A stretch of DNA of 64,000 bases from Gari tellinella (GCA_922989275.2 OV277862.1:49563786-49627785); one strand, 5' to 3'; positions 11,043-22,816 are shown, counted from the stretch's first letter. The notes: generated from the sequence alone by a model not told the origin. Numbers and translations are program-made.

Positions 11043-11780
11043 ATGAACTTTGCTAGGATGCATCAATACTGAATGAAGATGATACACATTGGGTTTGAGT
11101 TCTGGTTTAGTATCAATAGGCTAGTCACATGTTTGCTTCTTCTTTGCGGTAAGACATCTAATGCTGTGATATATTTGTTTACCAGAGTATGGTTTAGATT
11201 TGCTCTTTTTCTGTCTTACAAGAAACCATTATTGTTGATCATCATTACAATTGCTGGTACTGTCTTTATCATAATTTAAAATTTGGCATCACAAATATGT
11301 CCCATCACAAATATGTCCCATGGCACTGCATCTACTTGACTTCCATGCTTTATAAGCAGTCAAATGTCCTTTACAACATGCAACAAAGAGCCTTTTTTTG
11401 ACATACATTATAGCAAGAGTTTACTGTACAAATCATGCAAAAAAATTTTTATACAGATTTCTCATCAATTAGCAAGCAACATGATTATTTATACCATTGA
11501 TATGGGATAAATATCAGTTTTCAAAAAATGATCAACTGATTAGAGAGAAAAAACAAGTTGTTTTGCTAGCCATAAGTGTGTAATATTCAAGTGGATTGAC
11601 ATCTAGACTCCAAAGAGTGTATTGAGCCTCTGATAAACCTTGAACGACTTCCGTTTTCCATAAGTGGGTTGGTTTGCAATATGATTTCAGAGGTCCAAGT
11701 GATCTTGTAAATTGATAATGGTAAGGTTAGCTGTGGTGTTTGGTGGAACTAGGATGTAAACTGGATTATGCATGTAATAT
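11043..11780. other. no gene seen
   Basis: AT-rich sequence. The only structure noted is a 15-bp direct duplication of atcacaaatatgtccc near 11288-11321. Confidence 0.4.
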
Positions 11781-11931
11781 AGTAAACAAGACTGCAGGAA
11801 ATATGTAAACAAGACTGTTCAGGAAATATGTAAATCTGACCGTAGGAAATATGTAAGCCACACTGTGCAGGAAACGTGTAAATCTGACCATAGGAAATAT
11901 GTAAGCCACACTGTGCAGGAAATATGTAAAC
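11781..11931. repeat. minisatellite of aggaaatatgtaa units
   Basis: The word aggaaatatgtaa recurs about six times, partly as a 48-bp higher-order unit alternating aatctgaccgt and gccacactgtgc. It abuts the foldback element that starts at 11935. Confidence 0.75.
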
Positions 11932-11934
11932 TGA

Positions 11935-12684
11935 TACAGTGGAACCTCCCTACAACAGCCAGCAGCCGGAATGAGGCAAAGTGGCTGTTGTAGGGAGGTG
12001 GCTGTTACAGGGAGGGACTGATAAAGTAGACTGATTAAATCTGAAACACAGGTCAAACACAGGGAATCTATAAGGGCCATTTAACCCTTTGAACCTATTC
12101 ATGTTTACATGTCAAAGCAATAAAAAAAAGTTCTTCATTCGTGATATTAGTAAGTGACACTTAGGTTATCGAAGTCTTCTATATTTAACAAAGTTGAAAA
12201 CTGTTTTTTACAAACAAGTTGCCTGCATAAATACCTTGTACTGAAAAGAAAATGAAAACTGTTTGCTTGTCTGAAGTAATAGTGAAATGCACTGACCGTA
12301 CTTCACTGAATGACTGATGAGGTGTTATAGAAATAGAAGTTCTTCTATATAGTTAGATCGTTTGTCTCTCAATTATATTAATTGTGAAATAAAGACACTG
12401 AACAACACAATAAGTATTTTATTCAATATCTATCTATATAAATGTTCACTATTTGCATAGGACAAGTGTATTTTTCACAGGTACACTGTTTGCAAATGAT
12501 GCTTTGACATGTAAACATGAATAGGTTCAAAGGGTTAAATGGCCTTTATAGATTCCCTGTGTTTGACCTGTGTTTCAGATTTAATCAGTCTACTTTATCA
12601 GTCCCTCCCTGTAACAGCCACCTCCCTACAACAGCCACTTTGCCTCATTCCGGCTGCTGGCTGTTGTAGGGAGGTTCCACTGTA
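11935..12684. mobile_element. MITE-K: palindromic Tc1/mariner-like foldback element, interrupted
   Basis: Outer ends TAcagtggaacctccctaca and complement with TA on both sides. The two arms (11937-12080 and 12539-12682) are near-perfect inverted repeats meeting at ggccatTTAAatggcc. Without the insert the element would be one palindrome of about 290 bp. The insert occupies the central TTAA. Confidence 0.85.
12081..12538. mobile_element. TTAA element inserted at the centre of MITE-K
   Basis: Ends TTAAccctttgaacctattc and exact complement (about 38 bp inverted). The right inner part shares catttgcaaacagtgtacc and acacttgtcctatgcaaa (minus strand) with the left arm of family B, so it is a B relative with a different interior. 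Confidence 0.8.
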
Positions 12685-12756
12685 TCTGTATTTGTTTCTT
12701 TGAGAACTTGGAATCGTAGTTTGCAAAGTGTTCAGTTTGCTAGCTTAGTCCTTTTT

Positions 12757-14093
12757 AGCTCACCTGGCACAAAGTGCCAAGGTGAGCTATTTTGGTCCGT
12801 TCGTCGTCAACAATTTCTTTAAATGACATCTTCTCCTAAACTACTGGATGGATTTTAACCAAACTTGGCAGGAATGATCCTTATATAGTCCTCTTTGAAA
12901 TTTGTTCAAATATTTCCGATCTGTTGCATATCTAGGTCACAGGAGCTAAAAATAGATTGTTTCAATTAAAACTTAGAAAATCTTCTTCTCTGAAACCACA
13001 GTACATTTGGCACAAAACATCATCTATAGGTCCTCTATCAAGATTGTTCAAATTATGTCCCTGGGGTCAAAAATTGGCCCGCCCCGGGGGTCACAAATTT
13101 ACATAGAGTTATATAGTGAAATCTTCAAACCTCTTCTTCTCTGAAACTGATATAGCTAGAGCTTTGATATTTGGTATGGTGTAACTTCTAGATGTACTTT
13201 ACCAATTTTGTTCAAAAAGTTTGAGTCCGTTGCATATCTAGGTCACAGAAGCTAAAAATAGATTTTTTCAATAAAAACCTTAAAAATCTTCTTGTCTGAA
13301 ACCACAGTACCCTGAGCTAAGATATTTTGCATAAAGCATCATCTACAGGTCCTCTATCAAGATTGTTCAAATTATGTCCCTTGGGTCAAAAATGACCCCG
13401 CCCGGGGGTCACAAATTTACATAGAGTTATATAGTGAAATCTTCAAACCTCTTCTTCTCTGAAACTAATATAGCTAGAGCTTTGATATTTGGCATGGTGT
13501 AACTTCTAGATGTACTTTACCAATATTGTTCAACTGGTTTTGGTCCGTTGCATATGTAGGTCACAAGAGCTAAAAATAGATTTTAAAAAATAAAAAATAA
13601 AAAACTTCTTATCTGAAACCACAGTTCCCTGAGCTTAGAAATTTTGCATAAAGCATCATCTACAGGCCCTCTATCAAGATTGTTCAAATAATGTCCCCGG
13701 GGTAAAAAATGACCCCGCCCCAGGGGTCACAAATTTACATAGAGTTATATAGTGAAATCTTCAAACCTCTTCTTCTCTGAAACTAATATGGGTAGAGCTG
13801 TGATATTTGGCATGGTGTAATTTCTAGATGTACTTTACCAATGTTGTTCAAAAAGTTTGGGTCCGTTGCATATCTAGGTCACAGGAGCTAAAATTAGATT
13901 TTTCAATAAAAAACTTAAAACATCTTCTTCTCTCAAACCACAGTACCCTGAGCTTAGATATTTTGCAGAAAGCATCATCCAATCAGCAATTGGCACAATC
14001 GTATTGTCATAATTTCTCCGCTTTTCAAGATATGTTACATTTTCATCAACGGTTCCAGGTGAGCGATTTAAGGCCGTATACAGCTCTTGTTGT
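12757..14093 (+). mobile_element. mollusc-type interspersed repeat with internal 318-bp tandem array
   Basis: It begins agctcacctggcacaaag followed by the inverse tgccaaggtgagct, a small terminal hairpin, and ends near ccaggtgagcgatttaaggc. The body holds three units of 306, 318 and 318 bp plus part of a fourth; the phrase gttgcatat.taggtcaca recurs at 12927, 13233, 13551 and 13869. Repeats with this start and end are common in mollusc genomes (recalled, not searched). No ORF. Confidence 0.8.
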
Positions 14094-14137
14094 AAATATA
14101 TTAATGTTCTCCTCATGGAATGATCATCATTAGGTAA

Positions 14138-14381
14138 TACAGTAGTCCCTCTCTACAGCAGCAACCAATGGGAGACAAAGATTTGTGTGTTGTTCGGAGG
14201 GAGGGAAAATTAAGGTAATATTGTAGAATGGCTTACCGTGAGATCAGACGCTGCATATCGCGGCATCTGATCTGGGATAAACCTGAATGCGCAAGACTTG
14301 TCTTGTTTGGGGGGAACAGTGGCAAGCATTATTGTAAGGTAATCGTTGTTTGGAGGGCTGTAGTAGAGAGGGAGCACTGTA
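14138..14381. mobile_element. MITE-J: pogo/Tigger-like ends, TA duplication
   Basis: TAcagtagtccctctctaca and gtagagagggagcactgTA frame 244 bp. A central hairpin gatcagacgctgc / gcggcatctgatc is visible. No transposase. Ends starting cagtagtccc are typical of pogo-type elements. Confidence 0.75.
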
Positions 14382-14781
14382 GTAACATAGAATATACCAA
14401 ATTAAAAGGTACTGTATATGCATCACTTGGGTTGAACAGTTAACACAAGTTTGACTCATGAAGTAACCATCATCTATAGAAATGTGCAAGATGTGCAGAA
14501 TTCTTGCCGTTTGATTTTAGTGGAATTCTTGGCCACTTTGCTCTACAGTGTTTTTCCCATTACTGAATACAGATGCATGTTTCCAGAAGTTGTTGACATC
14601 TGGGAAAGCTTCAACTTTCTACTCTGTTGTTTTAAATATTGTACATGAGTTTCAGTGCATTATTATTGGTTCATTTGCAAAACACAAACTTTTAAGAATA
14701 GCCAATTAAAGTTGATTGAACATTCGAATGAAGATGCGAATGAAGATGCACTCTATAAAAGACAGATGGCTTCTCAACTCT
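14382..14781. other. no gene seen
   Basis: AT-rich sequence with a small cgaatgaagatg repeat near 14725-14750; otherwise nothing recognised. Confidence 0.4.
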
Positions 14782-15034
14782 TTAAACTGCAATACCCATA
14801 GCCTGTTTCTTGTATTGAATATAGGTAACCACTTAAAGCAGGTTGAAAGTTAAGCAGAATGCACCTAAAGGCGCATTCTGCTTTACTTTCATCCTGCTTT
14901 AAGCTATTAGCTAATAAGATAAAGAAAAAAATATATGGTACATATTCATGACTGTTTACAAAGTACATGTATTTTCTTCAGTGGAGGAATAAAAGAAAGT
15001 CGTAAAAAGGTGTATTTATGGGGTAATGGGTTAA
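14782..15034 (-). mobile_element. MITE-A copy
   Basis: Both TTAA ends present; hairpin centre gcacctaaaggcgc; full long arm ending ggggtaatgggTTAA. Confidence 0.88.
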
Positions 15035-15249
15035 GCTACAATCTTCTTGGATAATGATGTTGTCTCTATCATAGCTGTATATTGTGATAGTGATAATTGT
15101 TTATCTTGTACAGCAATAAACAACATTATGAGCATTGAGCCTATTGTAAGCCACCTGATAAAGCTATGAACCTTGTACATCACAATGTTAAGCTGTACAA
15201 AAAAAACTCTGCAATCTTGTATTATAATATTGTTAATACATTCAATGTT

Positions 15250-15430
15250 AGTGACAAGTATACTTGTCTTTTGAAATTATGTGTACCTGTATAGAGTACA
15301 TGTGTCCTGTGCAAACAATGTAGACCCAGATCAGAGAGTCTGCACTGTTGTCATTTTGTAGTAAACTTTAAAGAAAAACTACCCAAAATTGTCAAAAATG
15401 GACCACACTTTATTAGAAACTAGGTTAATG
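15250..15430 (+). mobile_element. MITE-B-like copy, core collapsed
   Basis: gcaaacaatgtagacccaga is followed at once by agtctgcactgtt, so one arm and the loop are lost. The right arm has gtcaaaaatggac. Confidence 0.55.
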
Positions 15431-15899
15431 CTTAATGCAGGGTAAGTGCAATACAGAAAGCTCCATAATGAAAATACTGCCTGAACACAAATTGAATGTA
15501 CAATTGCAGGAGTTTTGTGAAATCATTTACCAGGTATCGAATATCAGTACTTTTGTATTTATTACACGGTCAAGATTCAAGATTGTATTTGTTATATAAA
15601 TCAACACTTCGCTATTAGGTTAAAAAATAGTATGTAGGCTAAGTTTCACGGAGAGACGGGGTCAGATTCATTCCTGTGTATTAATTTTCATGTATTGTTT
15701 TGTCAAATGGGTGGTCTCTGCTAAAAGGAACGGAAAAACTTTTTCACCTTACCAACAATGAATTCGGTATAACCCTTTTACACGCAGTGAACAGATAACG
15801 ACATTTGAGACTCATAACATGTCCACCCATATCTGGTTGTCATTGTGAATAAAACTTAATTTGTTAAGTGGCCACTTAAAATCTGATGATTTAAAAGTC

Positions 15900-15995
15900 T
15901 TAAATGCAGTTAGCAGCTTAATGCAGGACAAAGGTAAAGCAGAAACCTCCTTCAGGAGCTTTCTGCTTTACTTTTATCCTGCATTAAGCACTATT
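15900..15995. mobile_element. MITE-D hairpin core
   Basis: gcttaatgcaggacaaaggt pairs with acttttatcctgcattaagc around aacctccttcaggagct. Family D cores sit between worn ends of the type TA-cagtcaancctgtatt. Confidence 0.75.
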
Positions 15996-16688
15996 AAGCA
16001 CTTACCGTAAGGGACCTGAATGCTTCTTTTACAGGTGACCGCTTATCACAAGCCAGACTGTAGATATTGTTTTCCAACAGCCCTTCAAGTGTGAAGGGAA
16101 CCATTATTTAGTATTTTATATACAGTGTAGACTCAGATCAGTTGATATGATGTGCTGTTTGAGTATAAAAAGCACTGATTGCAGTAACTGTTGATAACAA
16201 ATTTCCGGAACAAATCCTATTTGACATTTAAAGTACTGGTATTAAAAGCTATATGCACTAGAATCAAGAAGGAAAACTTAGTGTGATAGGTCAGATTGAT
16301 TTTAAGGACTTGTGGCCTATTGAAAGTTCATAGAGTGAATTTGTGTTAACATTTGCTAATTTTTGTTTTGGATTCAAACAAGAGATTGAGTAACTCAGCA
16401 ATCTTTTCAGTATTCAAACAGTTTTATACTTTGAGTAAATGCAAATGGTATGGTATATTAATAGAAATGGTAAAAAGTCTGTTTTGGGAAAGTTGCTGCC
16501 AAATGAACTATATTCAGAGAGAATCTTCTTGAATTGTTATAACTTTTACAACACTATAAGTATTTCTTGTGGGTTATTATGTTCCTTTGTTATAATATAA
16601 TTATGTTCTCTTGTTAATCATTTTAGTTACCAAAATGAACCAGTTTACTTGGAATCCTGGGTAGTTATAGGAATACTGCTAAAAATTA

Positions 16689-16756
16689 GCAAACAGTGAA
16701 GACCCAGATCAGAGGGCTCCTATAGGAGCCCTTTGATCTGGGTCTAAATTGTTTGC
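16689..16756. mobile_element. B-type hairpin in a different flank (family B')
   Basis: gcaaacagtgaagacccaga...gggctcc TATA ggagcccttt with complement. Flanks (accaaaatgaaccagttt, tacttggaatcctggg) differ from family B and reappear inverted at 28640-28700. Confidence 0.8.
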
Positions 16757-16907
16757 AAAAGTAATCAGTATATTTTGCACACGTCCATAGTCTTGAAAGA
16801 GTTAAAGGATTTGCAGTTCTTGGTCTGGTTTTACCTCTTTTGTTTGGAAAACAGTCAAACTTATGTCATGAAGCTATTCTTTTATGAAACCAGGCACTCT
16901 CTTAACA

Positions 16908-16999
16908 CAGGTTGCAGCTTAATGCAGGACAAAGGTAAAGCAGAAAGCTCCTGTAGGAGCTTTCTGTTTTACTTTTGTCCTTCATTAAGCTGCAACCTG
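16908..16999. mobile_element. MITE-D hairpin, nearly perfect 92-bp palindrome
   Basis: caggttgcagcttaatgcag pairs outward with ttaagctgcaacctg; centre agctcctgtaggagct. Only a few mismatches over the whole stem. Confidence 0.85.
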
Positions 17000-17302
17000 T
17001 ATTTGAAACTCATGATTTATTTTCAATTGAATGGTCACGTAAAAGAAATCTGATAGTAGGTGCAAAATGTGATCCAGTCTGTTGGTGCAGGCAATTGTCT
17101 CTGCACTTTCCTTTGAGCTGTTATCTGCATTCTGGCCTGTCAGGGTTTTTCTTTACAACAATAATTGTGCATAATTGCAAAAAATGATAACCTCAGTCTT
17201 TTATAACTGAAGGCACGGGCATTATAACTGTTGGAATTTTCTTATCTAATCCCTTATTCAAGGTGTTGTAAAGTTCTATTATGAGAGACAGTTTGGAATC
17301 CT

Positions 17303-17553
17303 TTAACCCTTTCCCACATAGAAGCGCCTTTTAGCGCATTAAGTTTATTCCTTCACTGAAGAAAATAGTTCTAATTTATACAGTCATAAATATGTACCAT
17401 ACGAAATATTTTCTATATTCTAGCAGATAATAGCTTAAAGTAGGCTGAAAGTAAAGCAGAATGCGCTTAAGACGCATTCTGCTTTACTTTCAACCTGCTT
17501 TAAGTGGACACCTATATTCAATACTAGAGACATGCTATGTGGGAAAGGGTTAA
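17303..17553 (+). mobile_element. MITE-A copy (agcgcctttt subtype)
   Basis: TTAAccctttcccacatagaag to tgtgggaaagggTTAA. Centre gaatgcgcttaagacgcattc. Its right TTAA is shared with the next element. Confidence 0.9.
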
Positions 17554-17848
17554 CCCTTTACCCCATAGCCTGTTTCTTAAGATTTCAAGACAGTGAGTAT
17601 GCAATTACAGCAGGTTGAAAGTAAAGCAGAATGCAAATTCTTCTTTAATTTCAGCTTGATTAAGCTAAGATCCGCTAAGATCAAGAAAATATTTCTCATG
17701 TTGCACATTCATGACTGTATTAATTGGGTCTTCACTGTTTATCATATTGCAAAACATTGACAAAAATAACCCTTAAAAGTCAGAAATGAACTAGACTAAA
17801 ATTGAAAATGGGATTGTCCATTTGAAGTTTCAGGGAGGAGAGAGTTAA
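17550..17848 (-). mobile_element. A/B chimeric MITE
   Basis: It starts as MITE-A (TTAAccctttaccccatagc, core, long arm to atgactgtattaattggg) and switches near 17728 into the right half of MITE-B (tcttcactgtttatca...gtttcagggagg), ending at TTAA 17845-17848. Confidence 0.8.
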
Positions 17849-18146
17849 GTCAAAATTTGTGATACCGTTAGACGTTAGTTAAATGGAGGAAAACATGAAT
17901 ACAGGACACAGTGAACCTAATTCTGCTGTACTTTGTCCTGTTTTTAACGAGCAGTCTGTCTTTACAATTCATTGAACAGTAACTTAATTTAACCTATTAC
18001 TTTATAAAGTATATGAACCTTTTTACTGTACTTGAAATCCTTCCACTGTCACTGCTTTTGTACAGAATTATTCCAAAGCTTTCAGTGAACTGGAAAGTAC
18101 CGTCAAACCTAGAGAAGATGCATTGACAAGCCTGAGATAGGGCTAG

Positions 18147-18232
18147 CTGCTTAATGCTGGACAAAAGTAATGCTGAAAGCTCCTTTAAATAGAAGTTTTC
18201 TGCATAACTTTTATACTGCATTAAGTAGTCAC
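18147..18232. mobile_element. MITE-D hairpin core, decayed
   Basis: gcttaatgctggacaaaagt pairs imperfectly with acttttatactgcattaagt. Confidence 0.65.
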
Positions 18233-18285
18233 TAAAATGTTCTTTTCAGAAAAAGATATTCATACTTCTTCAATGAATGCCTGCT

Positions 18286-18507
18286 TTAACTCTTTGCATG
18301 CTAGCTGCGGATATGTCCCATAGGGATTACCTTTGCAAACAGTTTGGATCCTGATGAGACGCCGCATTATGCGGCGTCTCATCAGGATCCAAACTGTTTG
18401 ACACTCTGATCCTGTTTTGAAAAGAAATTTTGAAAATTCTATTTTTAGATCAGTAGCAGACCACAGTTGTTGCAGACTGAAAATTTACCCAGCATGCAAA
18501 GAGTTGC
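18286..18507 (+). mobile_element. MITE-C copy (TTAA ends)
   Basis: Family C plan: TTAActctttgcatgctagct, a hairpin gcaaacagtttggatcctga...gacgccgcattatgcggcgt with complement, and a right arm with gttgcagac...acccagcatgcaaagagtt. The right TTAA has mutated to TTGC. Confidence 0.9.
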
Positions 18508-18889
18508 GTTCAAGTTTGACAGTAAATGTTAGTTTTAATTAAATCTTCAGATAACAAGCAAGACATGAGAGGATGCGGGTGGTGGAATATCATTAGAGAA
18601 AATTTATTTCAGAAATGATTTTTAGATTGCATTCTTGGCAAATGTTTTTTACCTGCCTTTTATTTCTGGAAGTGCATAATAAGCTGGCTGGAAATAACTT
18701 TAGGATAGAGCAACAAGCCTCTGTTTTACCTGGGCATTCTTTTTAATTTCAGTTCATTTTATTGATGTCCTTTTAACCCCATGGCTCCAGTTAAGAGACA
18801 ACAAACATTTATAGCATGTTTTTCTTTATGTGACTCTACAAAACTTTATGTATTGTACCAAATTTTTATGTAGATCTATGTCCTTTCAA

Positions 18890-19051
18890 CCAATTCCTAC
18901 ATACAAACACCTTTTTATGCCTTTAAATTATTCCTCCATTGAAGAAAATAGTTCCGCTTTATACAGTCATAAACAGAAATGAACTTGACTTCATTGGAAA
19001 CTAATTAGACTAAGAATTGTCTTTTTGAAGTTTCATGAGCCAATGTGTTAA
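18890..19051 (+). mobile_element. second A/B chimera
   Basis: A long-arm sequence (cacctttttatgccttt...tatacagtcataaa) changes near 18973 into a B right arm (cagaaatgaacttgac...gtttcatgagccaatg) and ends at TTAA 19048. The join point differs from that at 17728. Confidence 0.65.
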
Positions 19052-19241
19052 TTGCAAAAACTAAAGGTAACGTTTTGTTTTTGTCTGAAAAATCTATCAT
19101 CTGCAGCACTTCTCATAGTTGAGCTATCTGCCATTTGTTTTAGAGTGTCAAACAGCTTATGAGGCATAGGTAAATGCAGTAAATGGTATTTCTATCAGGA
19201 ATGAGCATTGAGAATATACCTTTATATTGGTAACAGGAATG

Positions 19242-19407
19242 TTAACCCACTACCCCATAAATATGCTATTTATTTATTCCTCCTCTGAATAAAATAGTTC
19301 CATTTGATGCAGTCTTGAATATGTCTCATAAGAAATAGTATCTATAGTATATTGTTTCAGACAGTTTGTTAAATCAGACTTGATCAGGCCCATGGTGTAA
19401 TAGGTTG
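19242..19407 (+). mobile_element. MITE-A copy without core
   Basis: TTAAcccactaccccataa and a right end gtgtaataggttga; the hairpin has been replaced by unrelated sequence. Confidence 0.7.
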
Positions 19408-19510
19408 AAGAAACATTAGAATTATTTCAGCTCAAAAACACAGACAGGCTTATTTTGATTGAAATAAAAGATTGTGATGAATCATAACCCTTACTGTACA
19501 AGGCCATTAG

Positions 19511-19940
19511 TACAGTAAAACCTCTCTATAACGACCACTAAAATGTGCTTATTCTCAGATATTTAACCCTTTCCCCCATAGAAGCGCCTTTTAGCGCATT
19601 CAGTTTATTCTTGCCCTGAAGAAAATAGTTCCAATTTATACAATCATAAATATGTATAATACAAAATAGTTTTTATACTCTAGCAGATGATAGCTTAAAG
19701 CAGGCTGAAAGTAAAGCAGAATGCGCTTAAAGCGCATTCTGCTTTACTTTCAGCCTGCTTTAAGTGGACACCTATATTCAATACTAGAGATATGCTATGT
19801 GGGAAATGGTTATATCAGGTGACTGTAAAACAGAAAGTTCCTATAGGAGCAATTTGTTGTACATTCACCTTGCTGTCACCTGTCTTTTAAAAAAACAATT
19901 AATCTTATTTTAGTGGTAGTAATAGAGATGTTTTTCTGTA
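19511..19940 (+). mobile_element. MITE-E copy interrupted by MITE-A
   Basis: TAcagtaaaacctctctata at the left and tagagatgtttttctgTA at the right, with E core remnants (gtgactgtaaaacagaaagt) to the right of the insert. Confidence 0.8.
19563..19813 (+). mobile_element. MITE-A copy nested in MITE-E
   Basis: TTAAccctttcccccatagaag to tgtgggaaatggTTAt. It is closely similar to the copy at 17303 (same gaagcgccttttagcgcatt). Centre gaatgcgcttaaagcgcattc is perfectly paired. Confidence 0.88.
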
Positions 19941-20012
19941 CAAGTTTGCAACAGAGGGGATCAGATCATCAGAAGGGTCCTTTAGGAACTCTCTAATTAG
20001 TCTACACTGCTT

Positions 20013-20398
20013 GACACACATTTTGAAATATTTTGGGAACAAACCCATTGAGAAACTGGCCATTCATCATAAAATGGAAGAGTACAATTCTAGATCCAGA
20101 CAGAGGCTACATTGTATTGAGGATTTTATTTCAAATCTTCTGAATGACATCATGGAGTCTAATTTAAAATTGATTGCCAAGGCTATAAGGAGGTCAGGCA
20201 GAGGATGTTTTGTGCAAAAACCATTTGGCACGGGTATCCAGCTGGTTTACCTGCGGAGCCGTGTCTGTTCTAATTTAGAAACTGTCAGTCATGTCAAACA
20301 TAAATATACCAGATGCATCTTTTACACCTCTTCTGTTTTATTTGCACCTCTGTATCTTAAACTAAAGAAAAAATAGCGTTTTGATTGATCGTTATCTG
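20013..20398 (+). other. no repeat seen; weak open frame
   Basis: A 121-codon open frame (20011-20376) runs through here, but its peptide shows no domain I recognise and no splice-site support. It is left unannotated as a gene. Confidence 0.3.
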
Positions 20399-20624
20399 TT
20401 AACTCTTTGCATGCTAGCAGCGGATATGTCCGTCACAGTGATTACTTTTGCAAACAGTTTGGATCAAGATGAGATGCCGCGTCACGCGGCATCTCATCAG
20501 GATCCAAACTGTTTGACACTCTGACCATGTTATGAAAAGAAATTTAGAAAAATCTTTTTTTAGAACTATAGCAGATGACATAGGTTGCAGACGAACACAA
20601 TTACCCAGCATGCAAAAAGGTTAA
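20399..20624 (+). mobile_element. MITE-C copy, both TTAA ends intact
   Basis: Hairpin centre gatgccgcgtcacgcggcatc differs from the copies with gacgccgc...gcggcgtc, with both arms changed together. Right end acccagcatgcaaaaaggTTAA. Confidence 0.92.
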
Positions 20625-21173
20625 AACTATGATTACATTGGCATACATCTCTATTCAAGAATTTTCGTAAAAATAAAAATGGTTTTTAGATAAACTATAG
20701 ATTAATTCTCTTTGTTTAAATTGCACATGTTTAAGTCATAAAAAAGTTGATGTAAATATTTTTGTATATTTGATCTTTTTCATAATTTAAAATTATCTTT
20801 TTTATCAAGAAATTAAAAAAATAGGTTATTAGATAAATCTTTGATTGTTTCCATAGCAGAAGCTTTATCTGATTTTAAAGACCCCTTGAAATATATTTAT
20901 TTCTGTTTTTTAATCTTTATTTCTTATCATTTGTTGGTGTTTGCGTCAATGTTTGACCAATATTTGCCTTCAAGCTTGGCGTCAATATTATTTTCGATTC
21001 TTACCCTAACTAGGTGGCCTTTCTTCCTCTGAGTATTCATAAATAAAACTTTAATCACAATGACTTAGCATCTCAACTACCATACTACATGTATATAATT
21101 ATTGCTGTTTGAATTTTAAGATTTTTTCCCCCAAGAAAGAGTGTAGATGCATGTCAGACATATTCTATAAGAA
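20625..21173. other. no gene seen
   Basis: Very AT-rich sequence; nothing recognised. Confidence 0.4.
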
Positions 21174-21236
21174 AGCAGTGCAGACCCTGATCAGACAGTT
21201 TCTGAAGGAGCTGTCTGATATGGGTCTACACTGTTT
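21174..21236. mobile_element. B-type hairpin
   Basis: agcagtgcagaccctgatca...ctgaaggag with complement gatatgggtctacactgttt. The central words are acagtttc / gagctgt, a variant core. Confidence 0.7.
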
Positions 21237-21772
21237 AAAAAGACGACCTTCATTACACTATGAGCAGGATCAGTCTTCTAATGCATCTGCCTTTTTTCCT
21301 TGGGAAATATTTTCACATTTTATTAGCTAATGTAATAGTTCAGATGATAGATGTTCATAGTGACCAGAGTATTATAATAATTATGAATATTCATATTTAA
21401 CGAGAGAAGTATTAATTTTCCATGTGATAACCAGTGACTAGGTCAGGTCATAATTATAGCAAATGGAGACGTGTAATTGGTCCTATTTTTGTGCTCCTAC
21501 ATTTTGATCATAATGTTTTATCAGAGCTGGAATCACTCAAGACGTCTTTATATAGAGACCTACATTCTTGTAAATATGCCAGCTGTGGTTTTTGCAGACG
21601 GTTTGTCTCAATTGATGCATGCTTTTGTTGCAAGTGGAATTTTAATTTATCTCTTGTTTTTTGCATAATTTTTGTTTTATAATTCCATAGATATAGACTA
21701 GTATTTGTAAGTGGTTACACCTATTTTATTTTAGGAAAATGTTTTTTATTGCATCTTTCAAAACCAAATCAG

Positions 21773-22051
21773 TTAATCCTTTCCCCTAGGGTGGAATACC
21801 TTTTGATGCCTTTAATCCTTTACTCCAAAGATATGCATTTTAACACATTTGATTTAATTTCCTCCACTGAAGAAAATAGTTTGAATTTATACATGTACAG
21901 TCAGTCATAAAAATGTATCATAAGAAATAATTTTCTATATTCTAGCAGATAGTAGCTTAAAGCAGGTCGATGCTTTTAAAGTAGAACTTTTTCTTCAGAG
22001 GATGAATAAATTAAAGGCATAAAAAGGAGTATATATGGAGTAATGGGTTAA
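21773..22051. mobile_element. MITE-A variant with long arms on both sides
   Basis: Left long arm (ctccactgaagaaaatag) and right inverted long arm (cttcagaggatgaataaatt, gtaatgggTTAA) with only a stub of the core (ttaaagcaggtcga). The short arm is missing, giving a foldback of two long arms. Confidence 0.75.
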
Positions 22052-22816
22052 TATAAGGAGGGGGTCTAAAGATTTCTATTGTCAGTCAACTGACACTGTT
22101 TTGAGTCTATAAATGAGTAAAAACTTTGAAAGAAACAAACAACCAGAAGGTAATTCAGTTTAGCACATGGCTTGGAGCTCTCGGCCAATCAGATGCCTCA
22201 AAAACCTGTGAATATATCGTTTATTTTACAAAACCATGAAATAACTAACACACTGTTCACTTATTCCATGCTTCCGTCATATCAAGGCAATTTGACGTCA
22301 CAACCCTAGCAATTCTCCGAGCGGGCCACCGCGAAAACCTTTTGCCTGCACTGTAGGCTTAACGATAAATAATCGGAATAAACATCAGATCAAGGATTCA
22401 AACTAAAGCAATACGGTAATTCTACAGTATCAATAATAAATCTAGAGCTACCCCATCCCTTTGGACCTAGATATATGCATTGTTTCAGTTGGTGATGTAA
22501 AAACCGGGATATGCATGTCTAGATTGTCTTTACTAAACAGCTGAAATCGGCGGGGAACTGCACTCGCTTGATTACGTCATATTATGTACAGTGAGACCTA
22601 AACTTTTAAGGCAATTAATAATGAATTGTGCTTACATATAGAGCTTCAATAAGCGTTATTTATGTTGGTGTTAAAACATGCTTAATATCTCAAACTACAC
22701 ATTGAAATAATTTTTCAATTTAAGTAAAATATTACAAATAAAATGACTTTTTCTTCTAAAACAAAAAGCAGAGACGAGGGGTCTTCTTGTTTTCCTCGAG
22801 CCCAAGCCAGTGCTAA
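22052..22816. other. no gene seen
   Basis: About 760 bp with no recognised repeat or ORF; slightly higher GC than the surroundings. Confidence 0.35.

Noticed and set aside
13828..14133. 101-codon frame near the end of the mollusc repeat
   Set aside because: It crosses the end of the repeat and has no conserved domain.
16436..16680. Matching AT-rich words around 16560-16690 as a gene-control region
   Set aside because: They recur inverted around 28640-28700, so they are flanks of a repeat family (B').
20011..20376. 121-codon open frame as a gene
   Set aside because: No recognisable domain, no start-context or splice-site support, and composition like the surrounding intron.
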